From the NCBI RefSeq assembly GCF_000266905.1, contig NC_018027.1, positions 1,922,001-1,986,000 of the forward strand: a DNA stretch of 64,000 nt. The letters are read 5' to 3'. Below are positions 36,431-46,456 of this stretch, one piece after another (position 1 is the stretch's first letter; each line of letters opens with the position of its first letter). The position numbers were made by a program, and so were the translations under genes. The notes beneath the pieces were generated by a model. That model had not been told where the DNA came from and ran no database searches. It saw nothing but the letters and a program-made list of their open reading frames with translations. This DNA comes from Mycolicibacterium chubuense NBB4 (lineage in GTDB: Bacteria; Actinomycetota; Actinomycetes; Mycobacteriales; Mycobacteriaceae).

Positions 36431-37564
36431 ATGACGGACACCGCGACAGGATCACCGGGGTCGGCGAACGCCGTCACCCCCGCGCCTGCAGGACGACGGG
36501 CGACCGGGGCGGCGGACGCCATCGCCAACCGGGTAGCCGGACTGACGCTGCGCGGGCTGCCGCGCATCCCCGAGCCGGTCAAGCGTCTGCTGCTAGGCGG
36601 GCGGTCCATCACGATCGACGGCAACACCCTCGACACCACACTGCAGCTGATGCTCGCCGGGCAGAAGGCGCTCGGACTCCACGGCCTGGTCGCCGACGAC
36701 GACCACGTGGCCGCGCGCACGCAGCTCGACCTGCTCGCCGACAGCTTCAAACGCCGCATCCCCGTGGCCGAAGTCACCGACCTGACCGTCACCGGCGAGG
36801 TCGGGCCGCTGCCGGCTCGCCACTACCGGACATCCCGGCCCGGGGCGCCACTGCTGGTCTTCTACCACGGCGGCGGGCACGTGATCGGCAGCCTCGAGAG
36901 CCATGACGACCTGTGCCGGGAGATCTGCCGCGCCGGCGAGGTCCACGTCCTGTCGGTCGACTACCGGCTCGCTCCCGAACACAAGGCGCCGGCCGGCGCA
37001 GCCGACGCCTACGCCGCCTACTTGTGGGCCCGCGAGCACGCCGCCGAGCTCGGCGCCGACCCCGACCGCGTGGCCGTCGGCGGCGACAGCGCCGGGGGGA
37101 ACCTGTCCGCGGTGGTGTCGCTGCGCGCCCGCGACGAGAAGGCGCCGCTGCCGGCGCTGCAGCTGCTGCTGTACCCCGTCACCGACCAGACCGCCCAGAC
37201 GCGGTCGCGGACCCTGTTCGCCGACGGCTTCTTCCTCACTCAGCGCGACATGGACTGGTTCACCGCCCAGTTCCTCGAGGGGGCGCCGGTCGACAGAACC
37301 GACCCGCGGGTCTCCCCGCTGCTCGCCGACGATCTGTCCGGGCTGCCGCCGGCGCTGGTGGCCACGGCGGGCTTCGACCCGCTGCGCGACGAGGGGCGCC
37401 ACTACGCCGACGCGATGCGCGAGGCGGGCACGCCCGTCGACTACCGCGAATACGGATCCGTCGTGCACGGGTTCGCCAACTTCTTCCCGCTGGGCGGGGC
37501 CAGTGCGAGCGCCACCGCGGATTTCATCTCGGCGATGCGCGCACATCTGACCCGCGAAGGCTAA
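36431..37564 (+). CDS. lipN: Alpha/beta hydrolase, hormone-sensitive-lipase family (LipN-like)
   Basis: 377 residues, orthologue of Rv2970c (LipN, 376). Family motifs: oxyanion HGGGH (about 139-143, FYHGGGHVIGS), nucleophile GDSAGGNLS (Ser near 218), acid Asp in ATAGFDPLRDEG (about 317) and catalytic His in VVHGFANF (about 348). The first 40 residues are a low-complexity N-terminus. It hydrolyses short-chain esters in the cytoplasm or at the inner membrane. ATG 36431 follows GAGGGGAGCTGTG. The 210-base gap to the divergent aldo/keto reductase holds their promoters (AT-rich ACTATATTG near 36302) and no gene. Confidence 0.9.
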   Translation: MTDTATGSPGSANAVTPAPAGRRATGAADAIANRVAGLTLRGLPRIPEPVKRLLLGGRSITIDGNTLDTTLQLMLAGQKALGLHGLVADDDHVAARTQLDLLADSFKRRIPVAEVTDLTVTGEVGPLPARHYRTSRPGAPLLVFYHGGGHVIGSLESHDDLCREICRAGEVHVLSVDYRLAPEHKAPAGAADAYAAYLWAREHAAELGADPDRVAVGGDSAGGNLSAVVSLRARDEKAPLPALQLLLYPVTDQTAQTRSRTLFADGFFLTQRDMDWFTAQFLEGAPVDRTDPRVSPLLADDLSGLPPALVATAGFDPLRDEGRHYADAMREAGTPVDYREYGSVVHGFANFFPLGGASASATADFISAMRAHLTREG

Positions 37565-37596
37565 GCGCCATCCGCGGCGCCGGTACTCTGTGACCC

Positions 37597-38364
37597 GTGG
37601 CCACCAAACCGAAGAAGAACGCGCGGTATGACCTCAAGGCAGCCGACCGCAAGCGCAACCTGCTCATCCAGATCGGTCTGACCGCGGTTGTCGTGATCTT
37701 CGCGGTCGCGTTGGTGCTCTACATCGTCATGTCGTCCGACGACAAGCCGACCTCCGGGGAGACCAAGTCGGTGCGGGTCGCGTCGAACAGCGTGATCAAG
37801 AAGGAGGGCACCGACCAACCCAAGGCCGTCGTCTCCATGTACGAGGACTTCTTGTGCCCGCACTGCGGCGCGTTCGAGCAGCAGATCGGCCCCACGGTCA
37901 ACAAGCTGATCGATGCCGGCGCGATCGCGGCCGACTACTACATGGTCGGCATCCTGGACCGGCCGCAGAACGACAACTACTCGTCGCGCGCGGGCGGGGC
38001 GGCGTACTGCGTGGCCGACGATTCCGTCGATGCCTTCCGCAGGTTCCACGCCGCACTCTTCGCCCAGCAGCCCAGCGAAACCGGCACGTCCTACCCGGAC
38101 AACGCCCGGTTGATCGAGCTGGCTCGCCAGGCTGGCGCCTCGGGAACCGTTCCCGACTGCATCAACAAGGGCCGCTACGTCGACATGGTGCGAGGCCTCG
38201 CGTCGGCCACCGGCATCCAGGCCACCCCGACGGTCCGTATCAACGGCGAGGACTACCAGTACAGCACCGCGGAAGACTTCGTGAACAAGATCAAGTCCAT
38301 CGTCGGTGACGTGCCGGGCCTCGAGACCGCGCCGCCGGCACCCGCCCCGGTCCCGGCGTCATGA
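37597..38364 (+). CDS. dsbA: DsbA-like disulfide oxidoreductase (Rv2969c-like)
   Basis: 255-residue membrane-anchored thioredoxin-fold protein. The anchor is about 24-46 (LLIQIGLTAVVVIFAVALVL). The active site CPHC in YEDFLCPHCGAF is near 86-89 and the cis-Pro loop is GIQATPTVRING. A helical insertion contains a further pair of Cys (AYCVADD, VPDCINKG) as in Rv2969c. It oxidises Cys pairs in exported proteins and is recharged by VKOR encoded next (ATGA overlap). GTG start with TACTCT (37584-37589) 7 bases upstream indicates a leaderless transcript. The short Pro-rich C-terminus is mycobacterial. Confidence 0.93.
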   Translation: MATKPKKNARYDLKAADRKRNLLIQIGLTAVVVIFAVALVLYIVMSSDDKPTSGETKSVRVASNSVIKKEGTDQPKAVVSMYEDFLCPHCGAFEQQIGPTVNKLIDAGAIAADYYMVGILDRPQNDNYSSRAGGAAYCVADDSVDAFRRFHAALFAQQPSETGTSYPDNARLIELARQAGASGTVPDCINKGRYVDMVRGLASATGIQATPTVRINGEDYQYSTAEDFVNKIKSIVGDVPGLETAPPAPAPVPAS

Positions 38365-38996
38365 CCGTCACCGCGACCGATCCGGCCGAGCAGACCGGCC
38401 CGCCGGCCGGCGAGCCGGCCGCGGTCGCGGTGCCCCGCCCCAGCGCGTGGTGGGTGCTGATCGCCGGTGCCGTGGGCCTGACCGCGGCGCTCGCGCTCAC
38501 GATCGAGAAGATCGAGATGCTGATCAACCCCGACTACGTGCCGTCCTGCAGCATCAACCCGGTGCTGTCCTGCGGGTCGGTGATGATCACCCCGCAGGCG
38601 TCGGTGTTCGGCTTCCCCAACCCGCTGATCGGCATCGTGGCGTTCTCGGTCGTGCTGGTCACCGGCGTGCTCGCCGTCGGGAAGGTGTCGCTGCCGCGCT
38701 GGTACTGGGTGAGCCTGGCCGTGGGCACGCTGCTGGGTGCGGTGTTCGTGCACTGGTTGATCTTCCAGAGCCTGTATCGCATCGGCGCTCTGTGCCCGTA
38801 CTGCATGGTGGTCTGGAGCATCACCATCCCGCTGCTGGTGGTGTCCGCGGGCCTGGCGCTGCAGCCGCTGCGCAGTGGCAGCGCCGTGGTCCGGGGCATC
38901 TACACCTGGCGCTGGTCGATCGTGGCGCTGTGGTTCACCGCGCTCATCCTGTTGATCCTCGAGCGCTTCTGGAACTACTGGTCCACTCTGATCTGA
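38361..38996 (+). CDS. vkor: Vitamin K epoxide reductase homologue (DsbB functional analogue)
   Basis: 211 residues with five predicted helices. Redox Cys: the loop pair in SCSINPVLSCGS (about 57 and 65) and CPYC (about 142-145) at the quinone site. The protein reoxidises DsbA and passes electrons to menaquinone; this couple is essential for growth in M. tuberculosis (Rv2968c). An N-terminal Pro/Ala tail of about 30 residues precedes helix 1. The start overlaps the dsbA stop by 4 bases, so they are translationally coupled. Confidence 0.94.
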   Translation: MTVTATDPAEQTGPPAGEPAAVAVPRPSAWWVLIAGAVGLTAALALTIEKIEMLINPDYVPSCSINPVLSCGSVMITPQASVFGFPNPLIGIVAFSVVLVTGVLAVGKVSLPRWYWVSLAVGTLLGAVFVHWLIFQSLYRIGALCPYCMVVWSITIPLLVVSAGLALQPLRSGSAVVRGIYTWRWSIVALWFTALILLILERFWNYWSTLI

Positions 38997-39037
38997 TTAC
39001 GCCGGAGCCGCCGGTATCGGTGAGGTTAAGGTGAACC

Positions 39038-42000
39038 GTGACCGGTCGGATCTCCAAAGTCCTCGTCGCCAACCGTGGTGAGATCGCCATCCGCGCATTC
39101 CGCGCCGCCTACGAGATGGGGATCGCCACGGTCGCGGTGTACCCGCACGAGGATCGCAACTCCCTGCACCGGCTCAAAGCCGACGAGTCCTACCAGATCG
39201 GAGAGACCGGTCATCCGGTCCGGGCGTACCTGTCCGTCGACGAGATCATGCGCGTGGCGGTGGAAGCCGGTGCCGACGCGGTCTATCCCGGTTATGGCTT
39301 CCTGTCGGAGAACCCGCACCTGGCCGCGGCCTGCGCAGACGCGGGCATCACGTTCGTCGGTCCCAGCGCCGATGTGCTGGAGCTGACCGGCAACAAGTCC
39401 CGCGCGATCGAAGCGGCGCGGTCAGCCGGGTTGCCCGTGCTGGCGTCCTCGGCGCCGTCGGCGTCGGTCGAGGAACTGGTCGCGGCCGCCGAGTCGATGG
39501 AGTTCCCGTTGTTCGTCAAGGCGGTGTCGGGTGGCGGTGGACGCGGGATGCGTCGCGTCACCGATCCCGCCGGGCTGACCGAGGCGGTGGAATCCGCGAG
39601 CCGGGAGGCCGAGTCGGCGTTCGGCGACCCGACGGTGTATCTCGAGCAGGCCGTGATCAACCCCCGCCACATCGAGGTGCAGATCCTCGCCGACACCGAT
39701 GGCAACGTGATGCACCTGTTCGAGCGTGACTGCAGCGTGCAGCGCCGCCATCAGAAGGTCATCGAGCTCGCGCCCGCTCCGAATCTGCCAGAAGAGTTGC
39801 GGCGCAAGATCTGTGACGACGCGGTCGCGTTCGCGCGCGAGATCGGCTACTCCTGCGCCGGCACGGTCGAGTTCCTGCTCGACGAACGCGGTCACCACGT
39901 GTTCATCGAGTGCAATCCCCGGATCCAGGTGGAGCACACCGTCACCGAGGAGATCACCGACGTCGACCTGGTGGCCAGCCAGTTGCGCATCGCGTCGGGG
40001 GAGACGCTGGCCGATCTCGGACTCAGCCAGGACGCACTGGTGATCCGCGGAGCGGCGCTGCAGTGCCGGATCACCACGGAAGACCCCGCCAACGGTTTCC
40101 GTCCCGACACCGGGCGCATCACCGCCTACCGGTCACCCGGCGGTGCCGGCATCCGCCTCGACGGCGGTACCGTGCTCGGCGCCGAGATCGGGGCGCATTT
40201 CGATTCCATGCTCGTCAAACTCACCTGTCGCGGAAGGGATTTCAGTACCGCAGTACGGCGCGCCTACCGCGCGCTGGCCGAATTCCGGGTGCGCGGTGTG
40301 TCGACGAACATCCCGTTCCTGCAAGCGGTCATCGACGACCCCGACTTCCGGGCCGGCCGGATCAACACCTCGTTCATCGACGACCGGCCGTACCTGCTGA
40401 CCGCGCGCTCGCCGGCCGACCGCGGCACCAAGATCTTGAACTATCTGGCCGACGTCACCGTGAACCAGCCGCACGGTCCCCGCCCGTCGCCGGTGTACGC
40501 GCAGGACAAGCTGCCCGAGATCGACCTGGACGCCATGCCACCGCGCGGCAGCAAGCATCTGCTCGCCGAGGTCGGGCCCGAGGCGTTCGCCCGGTGGATG
40601 CGGGAGTCGAAGTCGGTGGGGGTCACCGACACCACCTTCCGCGATGCGCACCAGTCCCTGCTGGCCACCCGGATCCGCACGTCGGGGCTGTTGATGGTGG
40701 CGCCCTACATCGCGCGGCTGACCCCGCAACTGCTCTCGATCGAGTGCTGGGGCGGGGCCACCTACGATGTGGCACTGCGCTTCCTCAAGGAGGATCCCTG
40801 GGAGAGGCTGGCGGCGCTGCGCGAAGCTGTGCCGAACATCTGCCTGCAGATGCTGTTGCGGGGCCGCAACACCGTGGGGTACACGCCCTACCCGGAATCG
40901 GTCACCCACGCGTTCGTCCAGGAGGCGACGGCCACCGGAATCGACATCTACCGGATCTTCGACGCGCTCAACAACGTGGACTCGATGCGGCCGGCGATCG
41001 ACGCCGTGCGCGAAACCGGAACGGCCGTCGCCGAAGTCGCGATGTCTTACACCGGGGACCTGTCGGACCCGGGGGAGAACCTCTACACCCTCGACTACTA
41101 CCTCAAGCTCGCCGAGCAGATCGCCGATGCCGGCGCGCACGTGCTGGCCATCAAGGACATGGCCGGCCTGCTGCGTCCGCAGGCGGCGGCCGCGCTGGTC
41201 GGTGCGCTGCGCAGCCGGTTCGACCTGCCGGTGCACGTTCACACCCACGACACCCCGGGCGGTCAGCTCGCGACGTATCTGGCGGCGTGGCAGGCCGGCG
41301 CCAGCGCCGTCGACGGCGCCTCGGCGCCGTTGGCCGGCACGACGAGCCAGCCCGCGCTGAGCTCGATCGTCGCGGCCACCGCGCACACCGAGTACGACAG
41401 CGGGCTGTCGCTGTCCGCCGTGTGCGACCTCGAGCCGTTCTGGGAGGCGCTGCGAAAGGTGTACGCGCCCTTCGACGTCGCGGCAGCCGGCCCTCCGACC
41501 CCGACCGGGCGGGTCTATCGCCACGAGATCCCCGGCGGCCAGCTGTCGAACCTGCGCCAGCAGGCCATCGCGCTGGGCCTCGGTGACCGCTTCGAAGACA
41601 TCGAAGCCGCCTACGCCGGAGCCGACCGCATCCTCGGCCGGCTGGTCAAGGTCACCCCGTCGTCGAAAGTGGTCGGAGACCTCGCGCTGGCACTCGTCGG
41701 AGCGGGCATCACCGCCGACGAATTCGCCGCCGAGCCCGCGCGATTCGACATCCCGGATTCGATGATCGGCTTCCTGCGCGGAGAGCTCGGCGACCCGCCG
41801 GGTGGCTGGCCCGAACCACTGCGCAGCAAGGCGCTGGCCGGGCGGGCCCCGGCCAAGCCGCAGCCGGAGCTGAGCCCCGACGACGAGCAGATCCTGGCGC
41901 AGCCGGGCCCCAAGCGTCAGGCCACGCTCAACCGGCTGCTGTTCCCCGGGCCGACAAAGGAATTCGAGGCGCACCGGGAACTCTACGGCGACACCTCGAG

Positions 42001-42439
42001 CTTGTCGGCCAACCAGTTCTTCTACGGGCTGCGCCACGGCGACGAACACCGCGTCACCCTCGAGCGCGGGGTCGAATTGCTGATCGGCCTCGAGGCGATC
42101 TCCGATCCCGACGAGCGGGGCATGCGCACGGTGATGTGCATCCTCAACGGCCAGTTGCGCCCCGTGGTCGTCCGCGACCGCAACGTGGCCAGCGATGTGC
42201 CGACCGCCGAGAAAGCCGATCGTGCCAACCCCGACCACGTTGCCGCGCCGTTCGCCGGTGTGGTCACCGTCGGAGTGTCCGAGGGCGACGCGGTGGAGGC
42301 GGGACAGACCATCGCCACGATCGAGGCGATGAAGATGGAAGCGGCGATCACCGCGCCCAAGGCCGGTACCGTCCGCCGGGTCGCGGTCTCCGACACCGCG
42401 CAGGTCGAAGGGGGCGACCTGCTGGTGGTGATCGACTGA
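39038..42439 (+). CDS. pyc: Pyruvate carboxylase
   Basis: 1133-residue single-chain pyruvate carboxylase, which makes oxaloacetate from pyruvate and bicarbonate for anaplerosis. Biotin carboxylase: [13 protein letters not shown] (about 6) and GGGGRGMR (about 165). Carboxyltransferase: [17 protein letters not shown] (about 530-546), with metal-binding HVHTHD near 728. PYC/tetramerisation region follows, and the BCCP biotinyl Lys is in EAMKMEAA (about 1099). GTG 39038 has TAAGGT (39027-39032) just upstream, so probably leaderless. rsmD overlaps its stop. Confidence 0.97.
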   Translation: MTGRISKVLVANRGEIAIRAFRAAYEMGIATVAVYPHEDRNSLHRLKADESYQIGETGHPVRAYLSVDEIMRVAVEAGADAVYPGYGFLSENPHLAAACADAGITFVGPSADVLELTGNKSRAIEAARSAGLPVLASSAPSASVEELVAAAESMEFPLFVKAVSGGGGRGMRRVTDPAGLTEAVESASREAESAFGDPTVYLEQAVINPRHIEVQILADTDGNVMHLFERDCSVQRRHQKVIELAPAPNLPEELRRKICDDAVAFAREIGYSCAGTVEFLLDERGHHVFIECNPRIQVEHTVTEEITDVDLVASQLRIASGETLADLGLSQDALVIRGAALQCRITTEDPANGFRPDTGRITAYRSPGGAGIRLDGGTVLGAEIGAHFDSMLVKLTCRGRDFSTAVRRAYRALAEFRVRGVSTNIPFLQAVIDDPDFRAGRINTSFIDDRPYLLTARSPADRGTKILNYLADVTVNQPHGPRPSPVYAQDKLPEIDLDAMPPRGSKHLLAEVGPEAFARWMRESKSVGVTDTTFRDAHQSLLATRIRTSGLLMVAPYIARLTPQLLSIECWGGATYDVALRFLKEDPWERLAALREAVPNICLQMLLRGRNTVGYTPYPESVTHAFVQEATATGIDIYRIFDALNNVDSMRPAIDAVRETGTAVAEVAMSYTGDLSDPGENLYTLDYYLKLAEQIADAGAHVLAIKDMAGLLRPQAAAALVGALRSRFDLPVHVHTHDTPGGQLATYLAAWQAGASAVDGASAPLAGTTSQPALSSIVAATAHTEYDSGLSLSAVCDLEPFWEALRKVYAPFDVAAAGPPTPTGRVYRHEIPGGQLSNLRQQAIALGLGDRFEDIEAAYAGADRILGRLVKVTPSSKVVGDLALALVGAGITADEFAAEPARFDIPDSMIGFLRGELGDPPGGWPEPLRSKALAGRAPAKPQPELSPDDEQILAQPGPKRQATLNRLLFPGPTKEFEAHRELYGDTSSLSANQFFYGLRHGDEHRVTLERGVELLIGLEAISDPDERGMRTVMCILNGQLRPVVVRDRNVASDVPTAEKADRANPDHVAAPFAGVVTVGVSEGDAVEAGQTIATIEAMKMEAAITAPKAGTVRRVAVSDTAQVEGGDLLVVID

Positions 42440-43005
42440 GTCGCATCGTCGCGGGTTCACTCGGCGGTCGACGGATCGCGGTGCCGCAGCACAAGTCCGG
42501 GCGTGGCACGAGACCGACGACCGACCGGGTGCGCGAGTCGCTGTTCAACCTGCTCTCCGCGCGCCTCGACTTCACCGGCATCCGGGTGCTCGACCTCTAC
42601 GCCGGATCGGGCGCGCTCGGGCTCGAAGCGCTGTCACGGGGTGCCGGCTCGGCGGAGTTCGTCGAGTCCGATGCCCGGGCGGCCGCGGTGATCGAGCAGA
42701 ACATCGCCGCGCTCGGAGTGCGCGGCGCCGCGGTGCGCCGGGGCGCCGTGGCGTCGGTGGTGGCCGCGGAACCCGCCCGGCCCGTCGACCTGGTGCTGGC
42801 CGATCCCCCCTACGAGGTCACGGCGTCGGAGGTCGAGGCGGTGCTCGATGCGCTGGTGCAGCGCCGGTGGGTCCGGCCGGGATCCGTCGTCGTCGTCGAG
42901 CGCGCCGCGTCCGGTCCGCAGATCGGGTGGCCGCAGGGCTGGTCGGAGTGGAAGGTCCGGCGCTACGGCGACACCAGGCTGGAGATCGCCTCCGTCGGCG
43001 AGTGA
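42436..43005 (+). CDS. rsmD: 16S rRNA (guanine(966)-N2)-methyltransferase, probable CTG start
   Basis: About 189 residues. The RsmD SAM fold has [19 protein letters not shown] (motif I) and the catalytic LVLADPPYE. The conserved family N-terminus (R-I-V/I-A-G, followed by GRRI) is encoded by CGCATCGTCGCGGGT right after the pyc stop. No ATG, GTG or TTG lies in frame nearby. The only codon at the expected place is CTG 42436, overlapping the pyc TGA, where M. tuberculosis has M-T-R-I-I-G-G. A GTG at 42481 would drop 15 conserved residues. The catalytic assignment is firm; the start is inference. Confidence 0.85.
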   Translation: MSRIVAGSLGGRRIAVPQHKSGRGTRPTTDRVRESLFNLLSARLDFTGIRVLDLYAGSGALGLEALSRGAGSAEFVESDARAAAVIEQNIAALGVRGAAVRRGAVASVVAAEPARPVDLVLADPPYEVTASEVEAVLDALVQRRWVRPGSVVVVERAASGPQIGWPQGWSEWKVRRYGDTRLEIASVGE

Positions 43006-43012
43006 CCTCACA

Positions 43013-43049
43013 GATCGGAATCTGTTCGCCCGCAACCAGATTCCCGATC
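43013..43049 (+). terminator. Hairpin after rsmD
   Basis: GATCGGAATCTG (43013-43024) pairs with CAGATTCCCGATC (43037-43049) with one bulged C and a 12-base loop. It starts 8 bases after the rsmD stop and is not followed by a T-run. Possible non-canonical terminator or 3'-end stabiliser. Confidence 0.5.
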
Positions 43050-43149
43050 GAAGTGCCGGTCACCACCGTCGCTGCCGCTCCCATCGGCGCGGCCGTGCGA
43101 CACCGCCGATCGCGCCGGCGCACGGACCTGCCTGCTACGGTCGGCATTC

Positions 43150-43626
43150 ATGAGCGGAGCGGTGTGCCCGGGATCCTTCGACCCGGTGACCCTCGGTCAC
43201 ATCGACATCTTCGAACGCGCCGCCGCGCAGTTCGACGAGATCGTGGTGGCGATTCTGGTCAATCCCAGCAAGAAGGGAATGTTCAGCGTCGACGAACGCA
43301 TCGACATGATCAACGAAGCCACCGAACATTTGCCGAACCTGCGCGTCGAGTCGGGTGAGGGCCTCGTGGTCGACTTCGTCAGGGACCGCGGGCTGACCGC
43401 GATCATCAAGGGGCTGCGCACCGGCACCGATTTCGAGTACGAGCTGCAGATGGCGCAGATGAACAAGCACATCGCCGGAGTCGACACTTTCTTCGTCGCC
43501 ACGACGCCGCAGTACTCGTTCGTCTCGTCGTCGTTGGCCAAGGAAGTCGCCACCCTCGGCGGAGACGTGTCCGCGCTGCTGCCCGATGCGGTCAACCGCC
43601 GGCTGCAGGCCAAACTGCGGGATTAA
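43150..43626 (+). CDS. coaD: Phosphopantetheine adenylyltransferase
   Basis: 158-residue CoaD, which adenylates 4'-phosphopantetheine to dephospho-CoA. Nucleotidyltransferase motifs: [19 protein letters not shown] (GHxD/H site, about 6-24) and [13 protein letters not shown] (ISSS-type motif, about 120-132). ATG 43150 begins exactly where the conserved [12 protein letters not shown] does. TACGGT (43136-43141) lies 8 bases upstream with no Shine-Dalgarno sequence, so a leaderless message is likely. Confidence 0.96.
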   Translation: MSGAVCPGSFDPVTLGHIDIFERAAAQFDEIVVAILVNPSKKGMFSVDERIDMINEATEHLPNLRVESGEGLVVDFVRDRGLTAIIKGLRTGTDFEYELQMAQMNKHIAGVDTFFVATTPQYSFVSSSLAKEVATLGGDVSALLPDAVNRRLQAKLRD

Positions 43627-43711
43627 GCGCGGGGGCCGCGGGTACGTTGAGGTCGGAGGCGCACAGCCCATAGGCGCCACCAGACCAAAGACACACCGGA
43701 GGTGTCCCGCC

Positions 43712-44278
43712 ATGGTGGAAACGTTCGTCCAGTCGACCGACGATGTCGTCAGGTTTCTCAAGGACCAGCACAATCTGATCAAGGACTTGTTCGAGGAGGT
43801 CTTCGCCGCCTCGTCCGACGAGGCCCGCGAGAAGGCGTTCACCGAGTTGCGGCAACTGCTCGCGGTACACGAGACCGCCGAGGAGATGGTCGTGCACCCG
43901 CGGGCGCGCAAGGAGGTCGACGGCGGCGACGAGATCGTCGATGCCCGGCTGGCCGAAGAGCACGAGGCCAAAGAGAAGTTGTCGCAGCTCGAGAACATGG
44001 ACTTCACCTCGAAGGAGTTCCTCGACGAGCTCGCGTCGTTCCGTGACGCTGTCGTCGATCACGCCGAGCACGAGGAGCGTGAGGAGTTCGACAAACTCGC
44101 GAAAGAACTCGACGGGGGCGAGCTCAAGCGCATGGCCGCCGCCGTGCGGGCGGCCGAGGCGATCGCCCCGACCCGCCCCCACCCCGGCGTGGAGTCGGCG
44201 AAGCTGAATTTCGCGGTGGGCCCCTTCGCCTCAATGCTGGACCGGGCACGCGACGTCATCGGCGCCGCCCTGCGCTGA
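43712..44278 (+). CDS. Hemerythrin HHE-domain protein
   Basis: 188 residues. The four-helix HHE domain (about 5-145) carries iron ligands: DQHNLIKDLFEE (His about 20), AVHETAEEMVVHPRA (HxxxE, about 51-61), AEEHEAKE and VVDHAEHEEREEF. It binds a diiron centre and probably senses or buffers oxygen, NO or peroxide. The M. smegmatis orthologue next to coaD (MSMEG_2415, from memory) has been linked to peroxide response. ATG 43712 follows GGAGGTGTCCCGCC. It sits exactly where M. tuberculosis has the PDIM/PGL block. Confidence 0.9.
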   Translation: MVETFVQSTDDVVRFLKDQHNLIKDLFEEVFAASSDEAREKAFTELRQLLAVHETAEEMVVHPRARKEVDGGDEIVDARLAEEHEAKEKLSQLENMDFTSKEFLDELASFRDAVVDHAEHEEREEFDKLAKELDGGELKRMAAAVRAAEAIAPTRPHPGVESAKLNFAVGPFASMLDRARDVIGAALR

Positions 44279-44369
44279 CGGGTCCGCGACACACCGGCGG
44301 AGAAACACTAGTCACAGGCGTAACACGAGGCACACTGGTACCAACAACTACGCCTTGGAGGGTGCTGCC

Positions 44370-45107
44370 GTGTACCGAGTCTTTGAAGCGCTCGACGAAT
44401 TGGGCGCGATCGTGGAAGAAGCGCGCGGCGTGCCGATGACGGCCGGCTGCGTGGTCCCGCGGGGCGATGTCCTGGAGTTGATCGACGACATCAAGGACGC
44501 GATCCCCGGCGAACTCGACGACGCGCAGGACGTGCTCGACGCGCGCGACTCGCTGCTGCGCGAAGCCAAGGACCACGCCGAGTCGACGGTGTCGACGGCC
44601 AACGCCGAGGCCGACTCGATGGTCAACCACGCCAGGGCGGAGGCCGACCGCCTGCTCGCCGACGCCAAGGCGCAATCGGACCGGATGGTCGGCGAGGCGC
44701 GCCAGCACAGCGAACGCATGGTCGGCGAGGCTCGCGAGGAGGCGGCCCGCATCGCGGCCACCGCGAAGCGGGAGTACGAGGCCAGCACCGGCCGCGCGAA
44801 GTCCGAGGCCGACCGCTTGATCGAGAGCGGCAACCTCGCCTACGAGAAGGCCGTGCAGGAAGGTATCAAGGAGCAGCAGAGGCTGGTCTCGCAGACCGAG
44901 ATCGTCGCGACGGCCACAGCCGAGGCCACCCGGATGATCGATTCGGCGCACGCCGAGGCCGACCGGTTGCGTGGCGAGTGCGACATCTACGTCGACAGCA
45001 AACTCGCCGAGTTCGAAGACTTCCTCAACGGGACGCTGCGCTCGGTGGGCCGTGGCCGCCACCAACTGCGCACCGCCGCCGGGACTCACGACTACGCGGC
45101 CCGCTGA
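44370..45107 (+). CDS. sepIVA: SepIVA, DivIVA-like septation coiled-coil protein
   Basis: 245 residues, almost entirely alpha-helical. The N-terminal DivIVA-like region (VYRVFEALDELGAIVEEARG) is followed by long coiled coil from about 45 to 225, rich in Ala/Glu/Arg with heptads such as DADAKAQSDRMVGEARQHS-type repeats. In M. smegmatis the orthologue (MSMEG_2416; Rv2927c) is needed for septum formation and polar growth control. GTG 44370 is chosen because GGAGGGTGCTGCC precedes it; the in-frame TTG five codons earlier lies inside that ribosome site. Runs of AEADRL-type repeats mark the coil. Confidence 0.88.
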   Translation: MYRVFEALDELGAIVEEARGVPMTAGCVVPRGDVLELIDDIKDAIPGELDDAQDVLDARDSLLREAKDHAESTVSTANAEADSMVNHARAEADRLLADAKAQSDRMVGEARQHSERMVGEAREEAARIAATAKREYEASTGRAKSEADRLIESGNLAYEKAVQEGIKEQQRLVSQTEIVATATAEATRMIDSAHAEADRLRGECDIYVDSKLAEFEDFLNGTLRSVGRGRHQLRTAAGTHDYAAR

Positions 45108-45171
45108 GCCGCGGCCGGCCCGGGCGCGACGCCGTGCAAACCGGTCGCTCGGCCCGCCGTACGATACGAGG

Positions 45172-45762
45172 ATGGCGACGCATGCGAATGCGGCGCACCG
45201 GAAAGCTCGGTCGCCGCTGGTGATCGACATCTCCCGCCTCGGCCGCCGACCCGGCTCGATGATGACCGTCGAAACCGTCGTGCCGAGCCCGTTCCGGATC
45301 GGGCTCGAGTTGATCGCGGTGGAGCAGGGCGCGCCTCTCGAGCTCGACCTGCGGCTGGAGTCGGTGTCGGAGGGGGTGCTGGTCAGCGGCACGGTGTCGG
45401 GTCCGACCGCGGGGGAGTGCGCCCGCTGTCTGACACCCATCACCGGTGACGTCGAAATCGACCTGACCGAGCTGTTCGCCTATCCGGACAGCACGACCGA
45501 CGAGACCACCGAAGTCGACGAGCTGCCCCGCGTCGGGTACGGGGGCGGCGCAGAGACTGTCGACCTCGAGCAGCCCGTCATCGACGCAATCGGTCTGGCC
45601 CTGCCGTTCTCGCCGGTGTGCAGCCCCGACTGCGCCGGGCTGTGTCCGGACTGCGGTGTGCCGCTGGCCGCCGCCGAACCCGGGCATCACCACGAGCAGA
45701 TCGACCCGCGCTGGGCCAAGCTCACCGAGCTGAGCGAGAAGAGTGCCGGAGACGAGTCGTGA
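45172..45762 (+). CDS. DUF177/YceD-family protein (Rv2926c-like)
   Basis: 196 residues. The N-terminal DUF177 strand is [16 protein letters not shown]. Two Cys clusters, [11 protein letters not shown] (about 79-82) and [13 protein letters not shown] (about 145-157), probably bind one zinc. YceD proteins are linked to 23S rRNA processing and usually precede rpmF; here it precedes rnc, overlapping by 4 bases, which fits an rRNA-maturation role. ATG 45172 is the predicted +1 itself: TACGAT (45160-45165) ends 7 bases upstream. Confidence 0.9.
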   Translation: MATHANAAHRKARSPLVIDISRLGRRPGSMMTVETVVPSPFRIGLELIAVEQGAPLELDLRLESVSEGVLVSGTVSGPTAGECARCLTPITGDVEIDLTELFAYPDSTTDETTEVDELPRVGYGGGAETVDLEQPVIDAIGLALPFSPVCSPDCAGLCPDCGVPLAAAEPGHHHEQIDPRWAKLTELSEKSAGDES

Positions 45763-46451
45763 CGACCGACCGCGCGCCGTTGCTCGAAGCGCTCGGTGTA
45801 GACCTGCCCGGTGAGCTGCTCACGATCGCGCTCACACATCGCAGCTACTCCTACGAGAACGGTGGACTGCCCACCAACGAGCGGCTGGAGTTCCTCGGCG
45901 ACTCCGTGCTGGGCCTGACCATCACCGAGGAGCTCTACCACCGTCACCCCGACCGCTCCGAGGGCGATTTGGCCAAGCTGCGCGCGAGCATCGTCAACAC
46001 CCAGGCGCTGGCCGACGTCGGTCGCCACCTGTCGGACAAAGGGCTGGGCGCCTACCTGTTGCTCGGCCGCGGCGAGGAGAACTCCGGCGGCGCGGACAAG
46101 TCCAGCATCCTCGCCGACGGTGTCGAATCCCTCTTGGGCGCAATCTATCTCGAGCACGGCATCACGGTGGCGCGGGACGTCATCCTGCGCCTGTTCGCCG
46201 ATCTGCTCGACACCGCGCCGACGCTCGGCGCGGGGCTGGACTGGAAGAGCAGCCTGCAGGAACTCACTGCCGCGCGGGGGCTGGGCGTGCCGACCTACCT
46301 CGTCACCTCCACCGGGCCCGATCACGACAAGGAGTTCACCGCGACGGTCGTGATCAACGACGTGGAGTACGGCAAGGGCATCGGCAGGACCAAGAAGGAA
46401 GCCGAACTCAAGGCGGCCGCCGCGGCCTGGAACGCACTCAACGGTGAGTGA
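45759..46451 (+). CDS. rnc: Ribonuclease III
   Basis: 230 residues. The RNase III catalytic domain has [14 protein letters not shown] (about 37-50) and [16 protein letters not shown] (about 109-124), which provide the acidic metal ligands. A dsRNA-binding domain follows (about 155-228; [14 protein letters not shown]). It processes rRNA precursors and structured RNAs. GTG 45759 overlaps the YceD stop, so the two are coupled. mutM starts 5 bases after the stop. Confidence 0.95.
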   Translation: MTTDRAPLLEALGVDLPGELLTIALTHRSYSYENGGLPTNERLEFLGDSVLGLTITEELYHRHPDRSEGDLAKLRASIVNTQALADVGRHLSDKGLGAYLLLGRGEENSGGADKSSILADGVESLLGAIYLEHGITVARDVILRLFADLLDTAPTLGAGLDWKSSLQELTAARGLGVPTYLVTSTGPDHDKEFTATVVINDVEYGKGIGRTKKEAELKAAAAAWNALNGE

Positions 46452-46456
46452 GCCGG

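Noticed and set aside
40133..42460. 775-codon minus-strand open frame opposite pyc
   Set aside because: Antisense shadow of a strongly conserved gene, Arg/His/Gly-rich with no domain.
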